This document shows positions 1-8,148 of a stretch of DNA of 64,000 bases, piece by piece. Within the stretch, counting starts at the first letter, position 1. Each line of letters starts with the position of its first letter. The position numbers and the translations under genes are program-made. The notes beneath the pieces were generated by a model. It had not been told where the DNA came from and ran no database searches. It was given only the letters and a program-made list of their open reading frames with translations. The stretch comes from Amycolatopsis iheyensis (lineage in GTDB: Bacteria; Actinomycetota; Actinomycetes; Mycobacteriales; Pseudonocardiaceae): assembly GCF_024703995.1 (NCBI RefSeq), contig NZ_JAMXQV010000004.1, positions 434,001-498,000 on the forward strand, written 5' to 3'.

Positions 1-1
1 C

Positions 2-1102
2 GCCACCCGGTGGCCCGCCGACGGGCCGGGCAAGGACTGGGAGCGGGGGGTGCCCGTGCGCTACCTGCGCGAGCTGGCCGAGCACTGGCGCACCCAGTTC
101 GACTGGCGGGCCGCGGAAAGCGAGCTCAACGCCGTTCCGCAGTTCCGGACCGAGATCGACGACACGACCATCCACTTCCTGCACGCCAAGTCGCCGGAAC
201 CGAACGCCCGTCCCCTGCTCCTGACGCACAGCTGGCCGGGATCGGTCGTCGAGTTCCTGGACGCCATCGGGCCGCTCACCGACCCGCGCCGGCACGGCGG
301 CGACCCCGCGGACGCGTTCCACGTCGTCGTCCCCTCGTTGCCGGGCCACGGTTTCTCCGGTCCCTGCGCGCAGCCGGGCTGGGGCGTGGAGAAGGTGGCG
401 GCCGCCTGGGCCGAACTGATGTCCCGGCTCGGCTACGAGTCCTACCTGACCGCCGGCGGGGACTGGGGCTCGCTGGTTTCGCTCGAGCTCGGTCGCATCG
501 ATCCCGAGCACGTGCTCGGCGCCCACGTGTCGATGGTCCTCGCGACGCCGAGCGGGGACCCGCAGGAGCTGGCCGGTCTCGACGAGACCGATCTCGCCCG
601 GCTGGCCGCCTTCGGCCAGTTCGACGCCGTGGGCTCGGGGTACATGAAGATCCAGTCGACCCGGCCCGACACGGTTTCCTTCGGGCTCGCCGACTCCCCG
701 GTCGGCCAGCTGGCGTGGGTGGTGGAGAAGTTCCAGGAGTGGAACACCTCGGCGAAGGTTCCCGAGGACGTCGTCAGCCGCGAACGTCTGCTCGCCAACG
801 CGTCGATCTACTGGCTGACCGCCACGGGCGGGTCGGCCGCGCAGATGTACTACGAGTCGGCCGCCCACCTCGGCGCCCTCTTCACCCCGGGTGTCGAACT
901 CGCCCCGGTGCGGGTGCCGGTCGCCGTCGCGGCGTTCGGGGAAGACCCGGCCGCGCCCATCCGCGCGTTCGCCGAGCGCGACTACCCGACGATCGTGCGG
1001 TGGACGGAGTTCGAGCGCGGCGGCCACTTCGGGGCGATGGAGCGGCCCGCCGACTTCGTCGACGACGTGCGTGCGTTCGCCCGCCAGGTGGCCGGGGCAT
1101 GA
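2..1102 (+). CDS. Epoxide hydrolase, SgcF/NcsF type (5' end outside window)
   Basis: Alpha/beta-hydrolase of the microsomal epoxide hydrolase family, which opens epoxides to diols; in nine-membered enediyne pathways (SgcF, NcsF2) such enzymes act on the enediyne core. The frame is open to the window edge and the first residues read TRWPADGPGKDWERG followed by a YLRELAEHWRTQFDWR block, typical of the EHN lid-forming N-terminal domain, so the gene starts upstream. The oxyanion motif is HSWPG (usually HGWPG). The nucleophile Asp lies in GGDWGS and the general-base His in GGHFGAMERP near the C-terminus. It is followed 49 bases later by a DUF2306 gene on the same strand. Family assignment is firm; the link to the enediyne core rests on the neighbourhood. 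Confidence 0.88.
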   Translation, partial: ATRWPADGPGKDWERGVPVRYLRELAEHWRTQFDWRAAESELNAVPQFRTEIDDTTIHFLHAKSPEPNARPLLLTHSWPGSVVEFLDAIGPLTDPRRHGGDPADAFHVVVPSLPGHGFSGPCAQPGWGVEKVAAAWAELMSRLGYESYLTAGGDWGSLVSLELGRIDPEHVLGAHVSMVLATPSGDPQELAGLDETDLARLAAFGQFDAVGSGYMKIQSTRPDTVSFGLADSPVGQLAWVVEKFQEWNTSAKVPEDVVSRERLLANASIYWLTATGGSAAQMYYESAAHLGALFTPGVELAPVRVPVAVAAFGEDPAAPIRAFAERDYPTIVRWTEFERGGHFGAMERPADFVDDVRAFARQVAGA

Positions 1103-1151
1103 GTTCCGGCACCGACGAAACCGTTGCGGCCGGGGAAGGAACGAGGGGCCG

Positions 1152-1871
1152 ATGAGCACGACGCTGCAGCCGCCCACCCGGTCGACACCGTCCGGGCCGG
1201 ACAGGGGCGCCACCGCATGGTGGCGCCGCCCCTGGATACTGCCCCTGGCCGCGGTCGCGGTCGCAGCGGTGATCTACTGCTGGTCGACCTACATCACGTT
1301 CGACCCCCGGGTCGCCAGCGTCGCACCACTCCCGGCCGAACACCCGATGAAGTACCCGATCCTGATCGCGCACATCACGTTCGGCACGATCGCGGTGCTC
1401 ACGGTCGTCCTCCAGGTGTGGCCATGGCTGCGCCGACGGCACCCCCGCGTCCACCGCTGGGCCGGCCGGGTCTACGTCGTCGGCGGGGTGGCGCCCAGCG
1501 CGGCGCTCGCCGCGCTGCTGCTCCCCATGATCTACGGACCGCCCGTGTTCGGCTGGTTGTCGCGGGTCGTGCTCGCGGTGCTCTGGGTGACGACGACGGC
1601 GCTCGGCGTGCTGGCCATCAAACGCCGGAACGTCCGGATGCACCGGTGGTTCATGCTCTCCAGCTTCGCGCTGACGATGGACGCTTTCTCCACCCGGTTC
1701 CTCCAGATCGTCTTCATGCCGTTGTACCCGGACGTGATCGGCCGGGACGCGTTCATGATCATCGCGGGCTGGGGCGGCTGGGTCACCAATCTCCTGCTGG
1801 TGCAGGCCTGGCTGTTCTGGACGGCTCGGCGCCGGCGGGCGGCCAGGGCTGCGTTGCTCCCGGCGTCGTAG
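1152..1871 (+). CDS. DUF2306 membrane protein
   Basis: A 239-residue integral membrane protein with about six hydrophobic segments. It carries the conserved DUF2306 signature: a KYPILIAHITFGTIAV helix, then QVWPWLRRRHPRVHRWAGR and a later MHRWFMLSSFALTMDAF helix with paired His/Arg. The conserved histidines suggest haem or quinone-type redox chemistry, but no function is established for this family. The start is the ATG preceded by GAGGGG. Two further DUF2306 genes lie immediately downstream, so this is the first copy of a local expansion. A role in export or self-protection is only a guess. Confidence 0.8.
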   Translation: MSTTLQPPTRSTPSGPDRGATAWWRRPWILPLAAVAVAAVIYCWSTYITFDPRVASVAPLPAEHPMKYPILIAHITFGTIAVLTVVLQVWPWLRRRHPRVHRWAGRVYVVGGVAPSAALAALLLPMIYGPPVFGWLSRVVLAVLWVTTTALGVLAIKRRNVRMHRWFMLSSFALTMDAFSTRFLQIVFMPLYPDVIGRDAFMIIAGWGGWVTNLLLVQAWLFWTARRRRAARAALLPAS

Positions 1872-1955
1872 CCCGGCTCGGCGCGTGTTTCAGAAGTCGA
1901 TCGACGGTGCGGGTGACGAACACCTGGTGTGAATTCGAGCGAAAGGAGCGATCAC

Positions 1956-2366
1956 ATGCTGATCGCTGAAGGGCCCAGCCGCACTGCGAGCCGGACCACG
2001 ACCACGGTCTCGTGGGGCCTCACGGTGGTGACGGCGCTGTTCTTGGGCTACATCGCGGTCGTCAAGCTGCTACGGGTGCCGTACATGGAGGAATCCGTGA
2101 TGGCGATGGGCTTCACCCGCGGCAGCACCCCGATCGTCGGCGCCACGCTGGCGGTCTGCCTGCTGGTGTACCTGGTGCCGCGCACGGAGATCCTGGGCGC
2201 GGTGATGTTGACCGGCTTCCTGGGCGGGGCGCTGTGCGCGCACTTCCGCATCGGCATGCCGGTGTTCCCCAACTACGTGATGGTGGTCGGCACCGGAGTG
2301 CTGGCGTGGTTGCCGCTGTACCTGCGCAACGACCTGGTCCGGAAGATCGTGAAGATCGGCCGCTGA
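1956..2366 (+). CDS. DoxX-like small membrane protein
   Basis: A 136-residue protein with four predicted transmembrane helices. The layout (short soluble N-terminus, helix containing GYIAVVKLL, a loop with SVMAMGF, two central helices, and a helix ending in a basic LVRKIVKIGR tail) matches DoxX-like (DUF4267/DoxX_2) proteins. Some relatives are linked to redox homeostasis, but no catalytic residue can be named. The ATG at 1956 is chosen because AAAGGAG sits seven bases upstream; an in-frame GTG at 1929 has no such site. It is placed between two DUF2306 genes on the same strand and probably cotranscribed with them. Confidence 0.7.
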   Translation: MLIAEGPSRTASRTTTTVSWGLTVVTALFLGYIAVVKLLRVPYMEESVMAMGFTRGSTPIVGATLAVCLLVYLVPRTEILGAVMLTGFLGGALCAHFRIGMPVFPNYVMVVGTGVLAWLPLYLRNDLVRKIVKIGR

Positions 2367-2530
2367 CGACGCGGACGGCCGGCGTCGGAGCGGTGTCCAC
2401 AACGCTGCCTCCGGCGCCGTGCCGCTCACGAAACCTTTTCCCAGCCGGACAATCGATGAGAAGAGCGGCCGTCGAGGCCGCCATACCTTGGGGTTTCAAG
2501 CTCACCTGACTGCCACACGAAGGACGTCCC

Positions 2531-3235
2531 ATGACACAGCTGGTGGAAAAGACCGGTGCCCGGTCCGACACCGACCCGTTGCCGGTCGGTCCTCGCCGTT
2601 CCCGGGCCGCGCAGGCCCGGTCGATGGTGCCGCTCGTGGCGCTGGTCCTGGCGTTCCTGTTGTTCCTGCTACCGCCATACCTCGGGCTGGATCCCAGCCA
2701 GGGACGGATCCCGAACGTCACGGTCATCCCCGCGCGCTACCCCCTGCTGATCGTGCACATCGCCACCGCCACGATCGCGCTGCTCACCCTCTGCCTGCAG
2801 ATGTGGCCGTGGCTGCGTGAGCGCCACCCGAAGGCCCACCGGATCAGCGGCCGCGTCTACGTGTTCGCCGGCGCGCTGCCCGCCGCCGTGCTGAGCGTGG
2901 TCCTCTCGTTCATGGCCACGAGCTCCCACGGCGTCCTCGGCGTCATCACCGCGGGCGTGTTCTGGGGTGTCACCACCGCGGTGGGCTTCCTCCGGGCGCG
3001 GCAGGGTCGCTGGTCCGCCCACCGCCGCTGGATGCTCTACAGCTTCGCGTTCGCCCTCCAGGCGGTGTGGGCTCGCCTGCTCGCGATCGGATCGATCGTC
3101 CTCGGCCTCTCGCCGGACCCCATCCTGATGGGCGAGGCGGGCACCTGGCTCGGCTGGATCGTCAACGTCCTGCTCGTGCAGTGGTGGCTCGTGCGCACCG
3201 CCCGGCGTGCCCGGCAGCCGGTCGCCTCGTACTGA
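2531..3235 (+). CDS. DUF2306 membrane protein, second copy
   Basis: A 234-residue integral membrane protein of the same family as the gene at 1152. It shows RYPLLIVHIATATIAL, QMWPWLRERHPKAHRISGR and the late HRRWMLYSFAFALQ helix, aligned in the same order. The start is the ATG after GACGTCCC; the ribosome site is weak. About 160 bases separate it from the DoxX-like gene and 43 bases from the fused DUF2306 gene downstream. Function is unknown; the repeated family suggests a shared membrane role. Confidence 0.8.
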   Translation: MTQLVEKTGARSDTDPLPVGPRRSRAAQARSMVPLVALVLAFLLFLLPPYLGLDPSQGRIPNVTVIPARYPLLIVHIATATIALLTLCLQMWPWLRERHPKAHRISGRVYVFAGALPAAVLSVVLSFMATSSHGVLGVITAGVFWGVTTAVGFLRARQGRWSAHRRWMLYSFAFALQAVWARLLAIGSIVLGLSPDPILMGEAGTWLGWIVNVLLVQWWLVRTARRARQPVASY

Positions 3236-3278
3236 CCTCGGCCGGAACCCCACCGAGCCGGTGAACTAAGGAGCTGAC

Positions 3279-4628
3279 GTGACGTCCGACACCACCACCG
3301 CTCGGGAGCAGACCGGGCCGGGGACGCCGAGACCGACCGGGACACCCGCCCCCCGCCGGTGGTGGCGGCGACCGTGGATGCTTCCGCTCGCGGTCGCCGT
3401 CGTCGCGACGTTGCTGACCATGTGGCCGGCCTACATCGACCTCGATCCGGCCAAGGCATCGGTGCCGATCCCGGCCGGGAACCACGTCAAGTACCCGCTG
3501 CTGGTCCTGCACGTCACCTTCGGCTCGATCGCCTTGATCACCGCGGCCCTGCAGGTCTGGCCGTGGCTGCGGCGGCGGCACCCGGCCGTGCACCGGATCA
3601 GCGGCCGGGTCTACATCTTCGCCGGAGTCGTGCCCTCGGCCGCGATGGCGACCGGGCTCGTCTTCGTCATGGGCGACGACCAGGGTGCGTCGTGGATGAG
3701 CCGGGTCGTCCTCGACGCGCTCTGGGTGGCCACCACCGTCATCGGGTACTGGAAGGCCAGGCAGGGCCGCTGGGCCGAGCACCGGCGGTACATGATCTAC
3801 AGCTTCGCGCTGACCTTGGACGTCTTCACGGCCCGGCTCCTCTCGTTCTTGCTCCTCGCGTTCACCTCCGCGCAGGTGACGTCGGACGAGTTCCTCGACA
3901 TGATCAGCTGGGGCGCCTGGACGGCCACCCTCCTGGGAGCGTTCTGGTGGCTCGAACGACGGCGGAGGTCACCCAAGCAGGCCGCGCCGGCCGGCAAGCT
4001 GACGGCGCCGGTCGTGGTGGGAGCAGCCGTCCTGGCGGTTGTGCCGTTCCTGCCCCTCGACTGGCTGATGTCGGCCGTCCGGCACGCCGGCACGCCGGCG
4101 GGCTACGCGTCGGTCCTGCCGTGGTACAGCGCGTTCACGGCGTTGGCGCTGGTGCTCGGGATCGTCCAGTGCCGTCCGCCGCGGCGGATCCGGTCCGCGG
4201 CGATCCACATTCACCTCTTCGGCGCGGTGCTGCCCGCCGTGGTGCTCGGCGGTGTGCTCCTGGCCGCCGTGGGCGGCGGCGCGGGCTGGAACGGGCGGAT
4301 CTACTTCGAGGCTTTCTGGCTCATCGCGACGGTGGTCGCGTACCGGATGGCCCGGCAGGGACGCTGGGCCGAGTACCGGCGCTACCGGGTCTACAGTCTG
4401 GCGCTCGCGCTGGACGCCGTGTCGATGCGGCTGCTCGGCGTCGTGCTGTCGATCGTGGCGCCGAACCTCGACGTCCCCTCTTACCTGGACATCGTCGGCT
4501 GGTGCGGCTGGATCGCCAACCTGGTCATCGCGCACTGGTGGCTCGCCCGGTCCGAGCGGCGGACCGGGTCAGCGCTCCCGGATCCGGTGGAAGTCCCGCT
4601 CCGGGCCGGGCGCGCCCTCAGCCGCTGA
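3279..4628 (+). CDS. Double-length DUF2306 membrane protein (tandem fusion)
   Basis: A 449-residue membrane protein in which a complete DUF2306 unit (about residues 1-230) is followed by a second, shortened unit (about 235-449). The first half has KYPLLVLHVTFGSIAL, QVWPWLRRRHPAVHRISGR and HRRYMIYSFALTLDVF. The second half keeps MARQGRWAEYRRYRVYSLAL and the WCGWIANLVIAHWWLAR end, but lacks the WPWLRRRHP/HRISGR block. The GTG start has AAGGAG six bases upstream. It ends just before a strong hairpin terminator. Single-unit proteins are the rule for this family, so the fusion is unusual. Biochemical role unknown. Confidence 0.8.
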   Translation: MTSDTTTAREQTGPGTPRPTGTPAPRRWWRRPWMLPLAVAVVATLLTMWPAYIDLDPAKASVPIPAGNHVKYPLLVLHVTFGSIALITAALQVWPWLRRRHPAVHRISGRVYIFAGVVPSAAMATGLVFVMGDDQGASWMSRVVLDALWVATTVIGYWKARQGRWAEHRRYMIYSFALTLDVFTARLLSFLLLAFTSAQVTSDEFLDMISWGAWTATLLGAFWWLERRRRSPKQAAPAGKLTAPVVVGAAVLAVVPFLPLDWLMSAVRHAGTPAGYASVLPWYSAFTALALVLGIVQCRPPRRIRSAAIHIHLFGAVLPAVVLGGVLLAAVGGGAGWNGRIYFEAFWLIATVVAYRMARQGRWAEYRRYRVYSLALALDAVSMRLLGVVLSIVAPNLDVPSYLDIVGWCGWIANLVIAHWWLARSERRTGSALPDPVEVPLRAGRALSR

Positions 4629-4630
4629 TC

Positions 4631-4672
4631 GAGCGGGTCGGGATGCCGGTCGGCCGGCATCCCGGCCCGCTC
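4631..4672 (+). terminator. Hairpin terminator after the DUF2306 genes
   Basis: Starting three bases after the stop of the fused DUF2306 gene, GAGCGGG-TC-GGGATGCCGG pairs with CCGGCATCCC-GG-CCCGCTC around a TCGG loop, giving a stem of about 19 base pairs with one G-U pair. There is no long T-tract, as usual in very GC-rich actinomycetes. It probably ends the transcript that begins with the epoxide hydrolase or DUF2306 genes. Confidence 0.75.
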
Positions 4673-4780
4673 GACCTGCGCGTGGACGGTTCCCCCGTTC
4701 GAGATCGCCCACCGGCGATAGCATGTCCCCAGCCCTTCAAGGGAGATCCGGGGCCGGCCGGCCCGAAGGGGGGACGCGCA

Positions 4781-5386
4781 GTGATCAAGGTGCTGGTCGC
4801 CGAGGACGTGCACATGGTCCGCGGTGCCTTGATCGCGCTGCTGGGCCTCGAGCCCGACATCGAAGTGGTCGCCGGGGTGGCCTCGGGTGACGAGATCCTG
4901 CCGGCCGCGCGGCGGCACCAGGTCGAAGTGGCGGTCATCGACATCGACCTGCCCGGCAAGGACGGCCTGACGGCGGCGACCGAGATCCACGAAAACCTGC
5001 CGGACTGCCGCACCCTGATCCTGACCAGCCTCGGCCGGCCCGGCACGGTTCGCCGGGCGCTGACGAGCCGCGTGAACGGCTTCATGCTCAAGGACTCCCC
5101 GTCGGACAAGCTGGCGGACGCGATCCGCGACGTCGCCGCCGGCGGCCGGGTGCTGGACAGCCAGCTGGCCCTGACGGCGTGGGACACCGCCGACTGCCCG
5201 CTGACGAACCGGGAGCTCGAGGTCCTGCGGCTGGCCGCGAGCGGCCGGAAGGCGGAGGAGATCGCGGCCGAGCTGTTCCTCTCCCCCGGCACGGTCCGCA
5301 ACCACCTGACGTCGGTGGTGAGCAAGCTCAACGCGCGCAACCGGGTCGACGCGATCCGGATCGCCGTCGAGGCCGGCTGGCTTTGA
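4781..5386 (+). CDS. NarL/FixJ-type response regulator (orphan)
   Basis: A 201-residue two-component response regulator. The receiver domain (about 1-120) has the acidic pair in VLVAEDVHM, the phospho-acceptor Asp in VIDIDLPGKDG, the conserved Thr/Ser in LILTSLGRPG and Lys in GFMLKDSP. A LuxR-type helix-turn-helix follows (about 138-201: LTNRELEVLRLAASG, then SPGTVRNHLTSVVSKL). The GTG start follows a GGGGGGA stretch. No kinase gene is adjacent. It aligns without gaps over its full length to the regulators at 54281 and 56771, which do sit beside DesK-type kinases, so it may be driven by those kinases or by one outside the window. Confidence 0.9.
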   Translation: MIKVLVAEDVHMVRGALIALLGLEPDIEVVAGVASGDEILPAARRHQVEVAVIDIDLPGKDGLTAATEIHENLPDCRTLILTSLGRPGTVRRALTSRVNGFMLKDSPSDKLADAIRDVAAGGRVLDSQLALTAWDTADCPLTNRELEVLRLAASGRKAEEIAAELFLSPGTVRNHLTSVVSKLNARNRVDAIRIAVEAGWL

Positions 5387-5452
5387 ACCCCCGTTACCTT
5401 TTCCGTAGTTCCTGATCAAGGAGCTGTGGTCGCCAGGCCCGGCATGACTGAC

Positions 5453-5955
5453 GCCCCCAGGACCTCGAGCACCGCACCACCATCCGGGCGATGCGCGCTA
5501 CCGCCCACCGCATCCAAGCACTCAAGACCGAGGCGAACGAGCTCGAACGCGACATCGCCCGCTTGGTCGACGACGTTCACCCCGAGCCGGCGCAGCTGCC
5601 CGGCGTCGGAGCCCTGAGCGCCGCTCAGATCCTGATCAGCTGGTCCCACCACGGCAGGCTCCGCTCAGAAGCGGCGTTCGCCAGCCTCGCCGGCGCCGCA
5701 CCAATCCCCGCCTCCTCGGGCCTGACCAACCGCCATCGCCTCAACCGAGGCGGTGATCGTCAACTCAACCGAGCACTCCACATCATCGTGCTCACCCGCA
5801 GCCGAATCGACCCCGCGACCCGCGACTACATCACCCGCCGGCCGGCCGAAGGCAAGACCCTCCGAGAAATCAAACGCTGTCTCAAGCGGATCATCGCGCG
5901 CCAGCTCTTCCACACACTCCAGCGACATCACAGCACCGCGCCTGCAACCCCTTGA
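5453..5955 (+). pseudogene. IS110-family transposase remnant (C-terminal half)
   Basis: The reading frame encodes only the C-terminal half of an IS110-type transposase: a helical linker (RAMRATAHRIQALKTE) and the Transposase_20 region with LPGVGALSAAQIL, SEAAFASLAGAAPIPASSG, HRLNRGGDRQLNRAL and EIKRCLKRIIARQL. The N-terminal DEDD catalytic domain is absent: the frame is closed by TGA at 5413 and 5449 and no homologous sequence precedes it. With no catalytic domain it cannot encode an active transposase. It lies between the response regulator and the PrpE-like gene, so it marks an old insertion or recombination point. Confidence 0.85.
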
Positions 5956-6011
5956 CGCCACATAGCAGCGTCATAAGAACACCCCCCGTGCCGGGGCGCC
6001 GGTGAGGCGCG

Positions 6012-7907
6012 CTACGCGGCGCGCCGCTGCTCGGCCGGAGTCCCGCGCAGCACCGCTTTCAGCGCCTCAAGGACGTCCGGGTCTTCGATCGTCGAGGGGA
6101 CCGGCTCGTCGCGGCCGTCGGCGATGCGGCGCATCGTCTTCCGCAGGATCTTGCCGGAGCGGGTCTTCGGCAGCGCCTCCACCACGGTCACGTCGCGGAA
6201 CGCGGCGACCGGGCCGATGTCGCGGCGCACCATGGCGACCAGTTCCGCCCGCAGGGCCTCCTCGTCGACTTCGACACCGGACTTCAGGACCACGAAACCG
6301 CGTGGCAACTGGCCTTTGAGCTGGTCCCTGATCCCGATGACCGCGCACTCCGCGACGGCGGGGTGCGCGGCGAGGACGGCCTCCATGGCACCGGTCGAGA
6401 GCCGGTGCCCGGCGACGTTGATGACGTCGTCGGTGCGGCCCATGACGAACAGGTACCCGTCTTCGTCGAGGTAGCCCGAGTCACCGGTGAGGTAGTAGCC
6501 GTCGTAGCGCGACAGGTAGGCCTCCCGGTAGCGCTCGTCGTCCTGCCACAGCGTCGGCAGCGATCCCGGCGGCAACGGCAGCTTGACGGCGATCGCGCCT
6601 TCCCGGCCCGGCGGGAGCCGCTCGCCCGCCTTGTCGAGGATCCGCACGTCCCAGCCGGGCACCGGCTTCGTCACCGACCCGGGCTTGACCGGCATCGGCT
6701 CGAGGCCACGCGGATTCGCCGCCATCGGCCAGCCGGTTTCGGTCTGCCACCAGTGGTCGATCACCGGGGTGCCGAGTTTCTCTCGCGCCCAGTGGTAGGT
6801 CTCCGGATCGAGCCGCTCGCCCGCCATGAACAGGGTGGCGAACCGGCTGAGGTCGTGCTTGGCGAGCTCGAGGCCGTCCGGGTCGACCCTCTTGATCGCG
6901 CGCAACGCCGTCGGCGCGACGAACAACGCCTTCACGCCGTGCTCGGCGATGACCCGCCAGAACGCGCCCGCGTCGGGCGTGCCGACCGGTTTCCCTTCGT
7001 ACATCACGGTGGTCGCACCGATCAGCAGGGGCGCGTACACCATGTAGGAGTGGCCGACGATCCAGCCGATGTCGGACGCCGCCCACCACACGTCCCCGGG
7101 GTGGACGTCGTAGACCGCGTGCATCGACCACGCCAGCGCCACCGCGTGCCCGCCGGTGTCGCGCACGACGCCCTTCGGCCGGCCGGTCGTGCCGGAGGTG
7201 TAGAGGATGTACAGGGGGTCGGTCGCCGCCACGGGAACCGGGTCGACCGGAGACGCCGCCGCGACCAGCGCGGCCCAGTCGACGTCGCGTTCGCCCAGTT
7301 CCGCCCGGGCTCGGTCTCGTTGCAGGACAACGACCGTGTCCGGCTGGTGGGTCGTGCCCCGCAGCGCCTCGTCGATGATCGGCTTGTACTCGACGATCCG
7401 GGTGGGTTCGATCCCGCACGACGCGGCCACGATGACCTTCGGCTCGGCGTGGTCGATCCGCGCCGCGAGCTCCTTGGGCGCGAACCCGCCGAACACCACC
7501 GAATGCACCGCGCCGATCCGGGCGCAGGCCAGCATCGCGATCGCGGCTTCGGGCACCACCGGGAGGTAGACGAGCACCCGGTCGCCTTTCCCGACCCCGA
7601 GCGAAACGAGCGCGCCCGCGAACCGGGCGACTTCGTCCCGCAATTCCGCGAAAGTGTAGCGGCGCACGGTGTTCGTGACCGGTGAATCCCAGATCAGCGC
7701 CGGCCGGTCGCCATTCCCGTCCCGCACGTGCCGGTCGAGCGCGTTGAACGCGGTGTTCAGCTCGCCGTCGGGAAACCAGCGGTGCGACGGCGCGTGCGCC
7801 GAGTCCATCCCCCGGGTCGGCGGCCGGGTCCAGTCGACAGCTTGGGCCGCCTCGAGCCAGAAGCCTTCCGGATCTTCGAGACTGCGCTGGTACGACTCGC
7901 TGTACAT
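6012..7907 (-). CDS. prpE: Acyl-CoA synthetase, propionyl-CoA synthetase (PrpE) type
   Basis: A 631-residue AMP-forming short-chain acyl-CoA synthetase that activates a carboxylate (propionate or acetate) to its CoA thioester. It opens with the ACAS N-terminal region (YQRSLEDPEGFW). Adenylation motifs follow: ILYTSGTTGRPKGVV, WWQTETGWPMA, TGDSGYLDEDGYLFVMGRTDD, and the C-terminal catalytic Lys in KTRSGKILRKTMRRI. The RDTGGH segment after the P-loop is typical of PrpE. The ATG is preceded by AAGGGG. The gene is convergent with the transposase remnant and divergent from the carrier-protein operon at 8149. It could feed acyl-CoA precursors or simply be primary metabolism; no operon partner is visible. 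Confidence 0.88.
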   Translation of the reverse strand: MYSESYQRSLEDPEGFWLEAAQAVDWTRPPTRGMDSAHAPSHRWFPDGELNTAFNALDRHVRDGNGDRPALIWDSPVTNTVRRYTFAELRDEVARFAGALVSLGVGKGDRVLVYLPVVPEAAIAMLACARIGAVHSVVFGGFAPKELAARIDHAEPKVIVAASCGIEPTRIVEYKPIIDEALRGTTHQPDTVVVLQRDRARAELGERDVDWAALVAAASPVDPVPVAATDPLYILYTSGTTGRPKGVVRDTGGHAVALAWSMHAVYDVHPGDVWWAASDIGWIVGHSYMVYAPLLIGATTVMYEGKPVGTPDAGAFWRVIAEHGVKALFVAPTALRAIKRVDPDGLELAKHDLSRFATLFMAGERLDPETYHWAREKLGTPVIDHWWQTETGWPMAANPRGLEPMPVKPGSVTKPVPGWDVRILDKAGERLPPGREGAIAVKLPLPPGSLPTLWQDDERYREAYLSRYDGYYLTGDSGYLDEDGYLFVMGRTDDVINVAGHRLSTGAMEAVLAAHPAVAECAVIGIRDQLKGQLPRGFVVLKSGVEVDEEALRAELVAMVRRDIGPVAAFRDVTVVEALPKTRSGKILRKTMRRIADGRDEPVPSTIEDPDVLEALKAVLRGTPAEQRRAA

Positions 7908-8148
7908 CGATGGCCCCTTGTCGTCACGGTTATTGCAAGTTCGCCCGTGAGCCCTTCGGCGAACCTGATCAAGAGGGTAAGCACCGCTTCGATCCCGGAG
8001 CGCCTTCATTCGTGCTCGATGGCACCGCGGCCGCGCGGCCGGTTTCGAAAGCAGTCCTGGAGTAGACCGTTTCCGGTGGCGATCAGAAGAATCAGTCGCA
8101 GCCGAGCAGGCGCCCCGCGAGCTGAAGTGCTGAGACTTGGGAGTGGAT
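7908..8148. promoter_or_regulatory. Divergent intergenic region, prpE / carrier-protein operon
   Basis: A 241-base gap between divergently transcribed genes, so it must hold promoters for both sides. No clear operator palindrome was found by eye. The plus-side gene has GGGAG five bases before its ATG; the minus side has AAGGGG before the PrpE start. Base composition is slightly lower in GC than the flanking coding DNA. Confidence 0.45.

Noticed and set aside
5954..5996. Short hairpins (5-bp stems) after the transposase remnant as terminators
   Set aside because: Stems of five base pairs are too weak to claim in DNA of this GC content.
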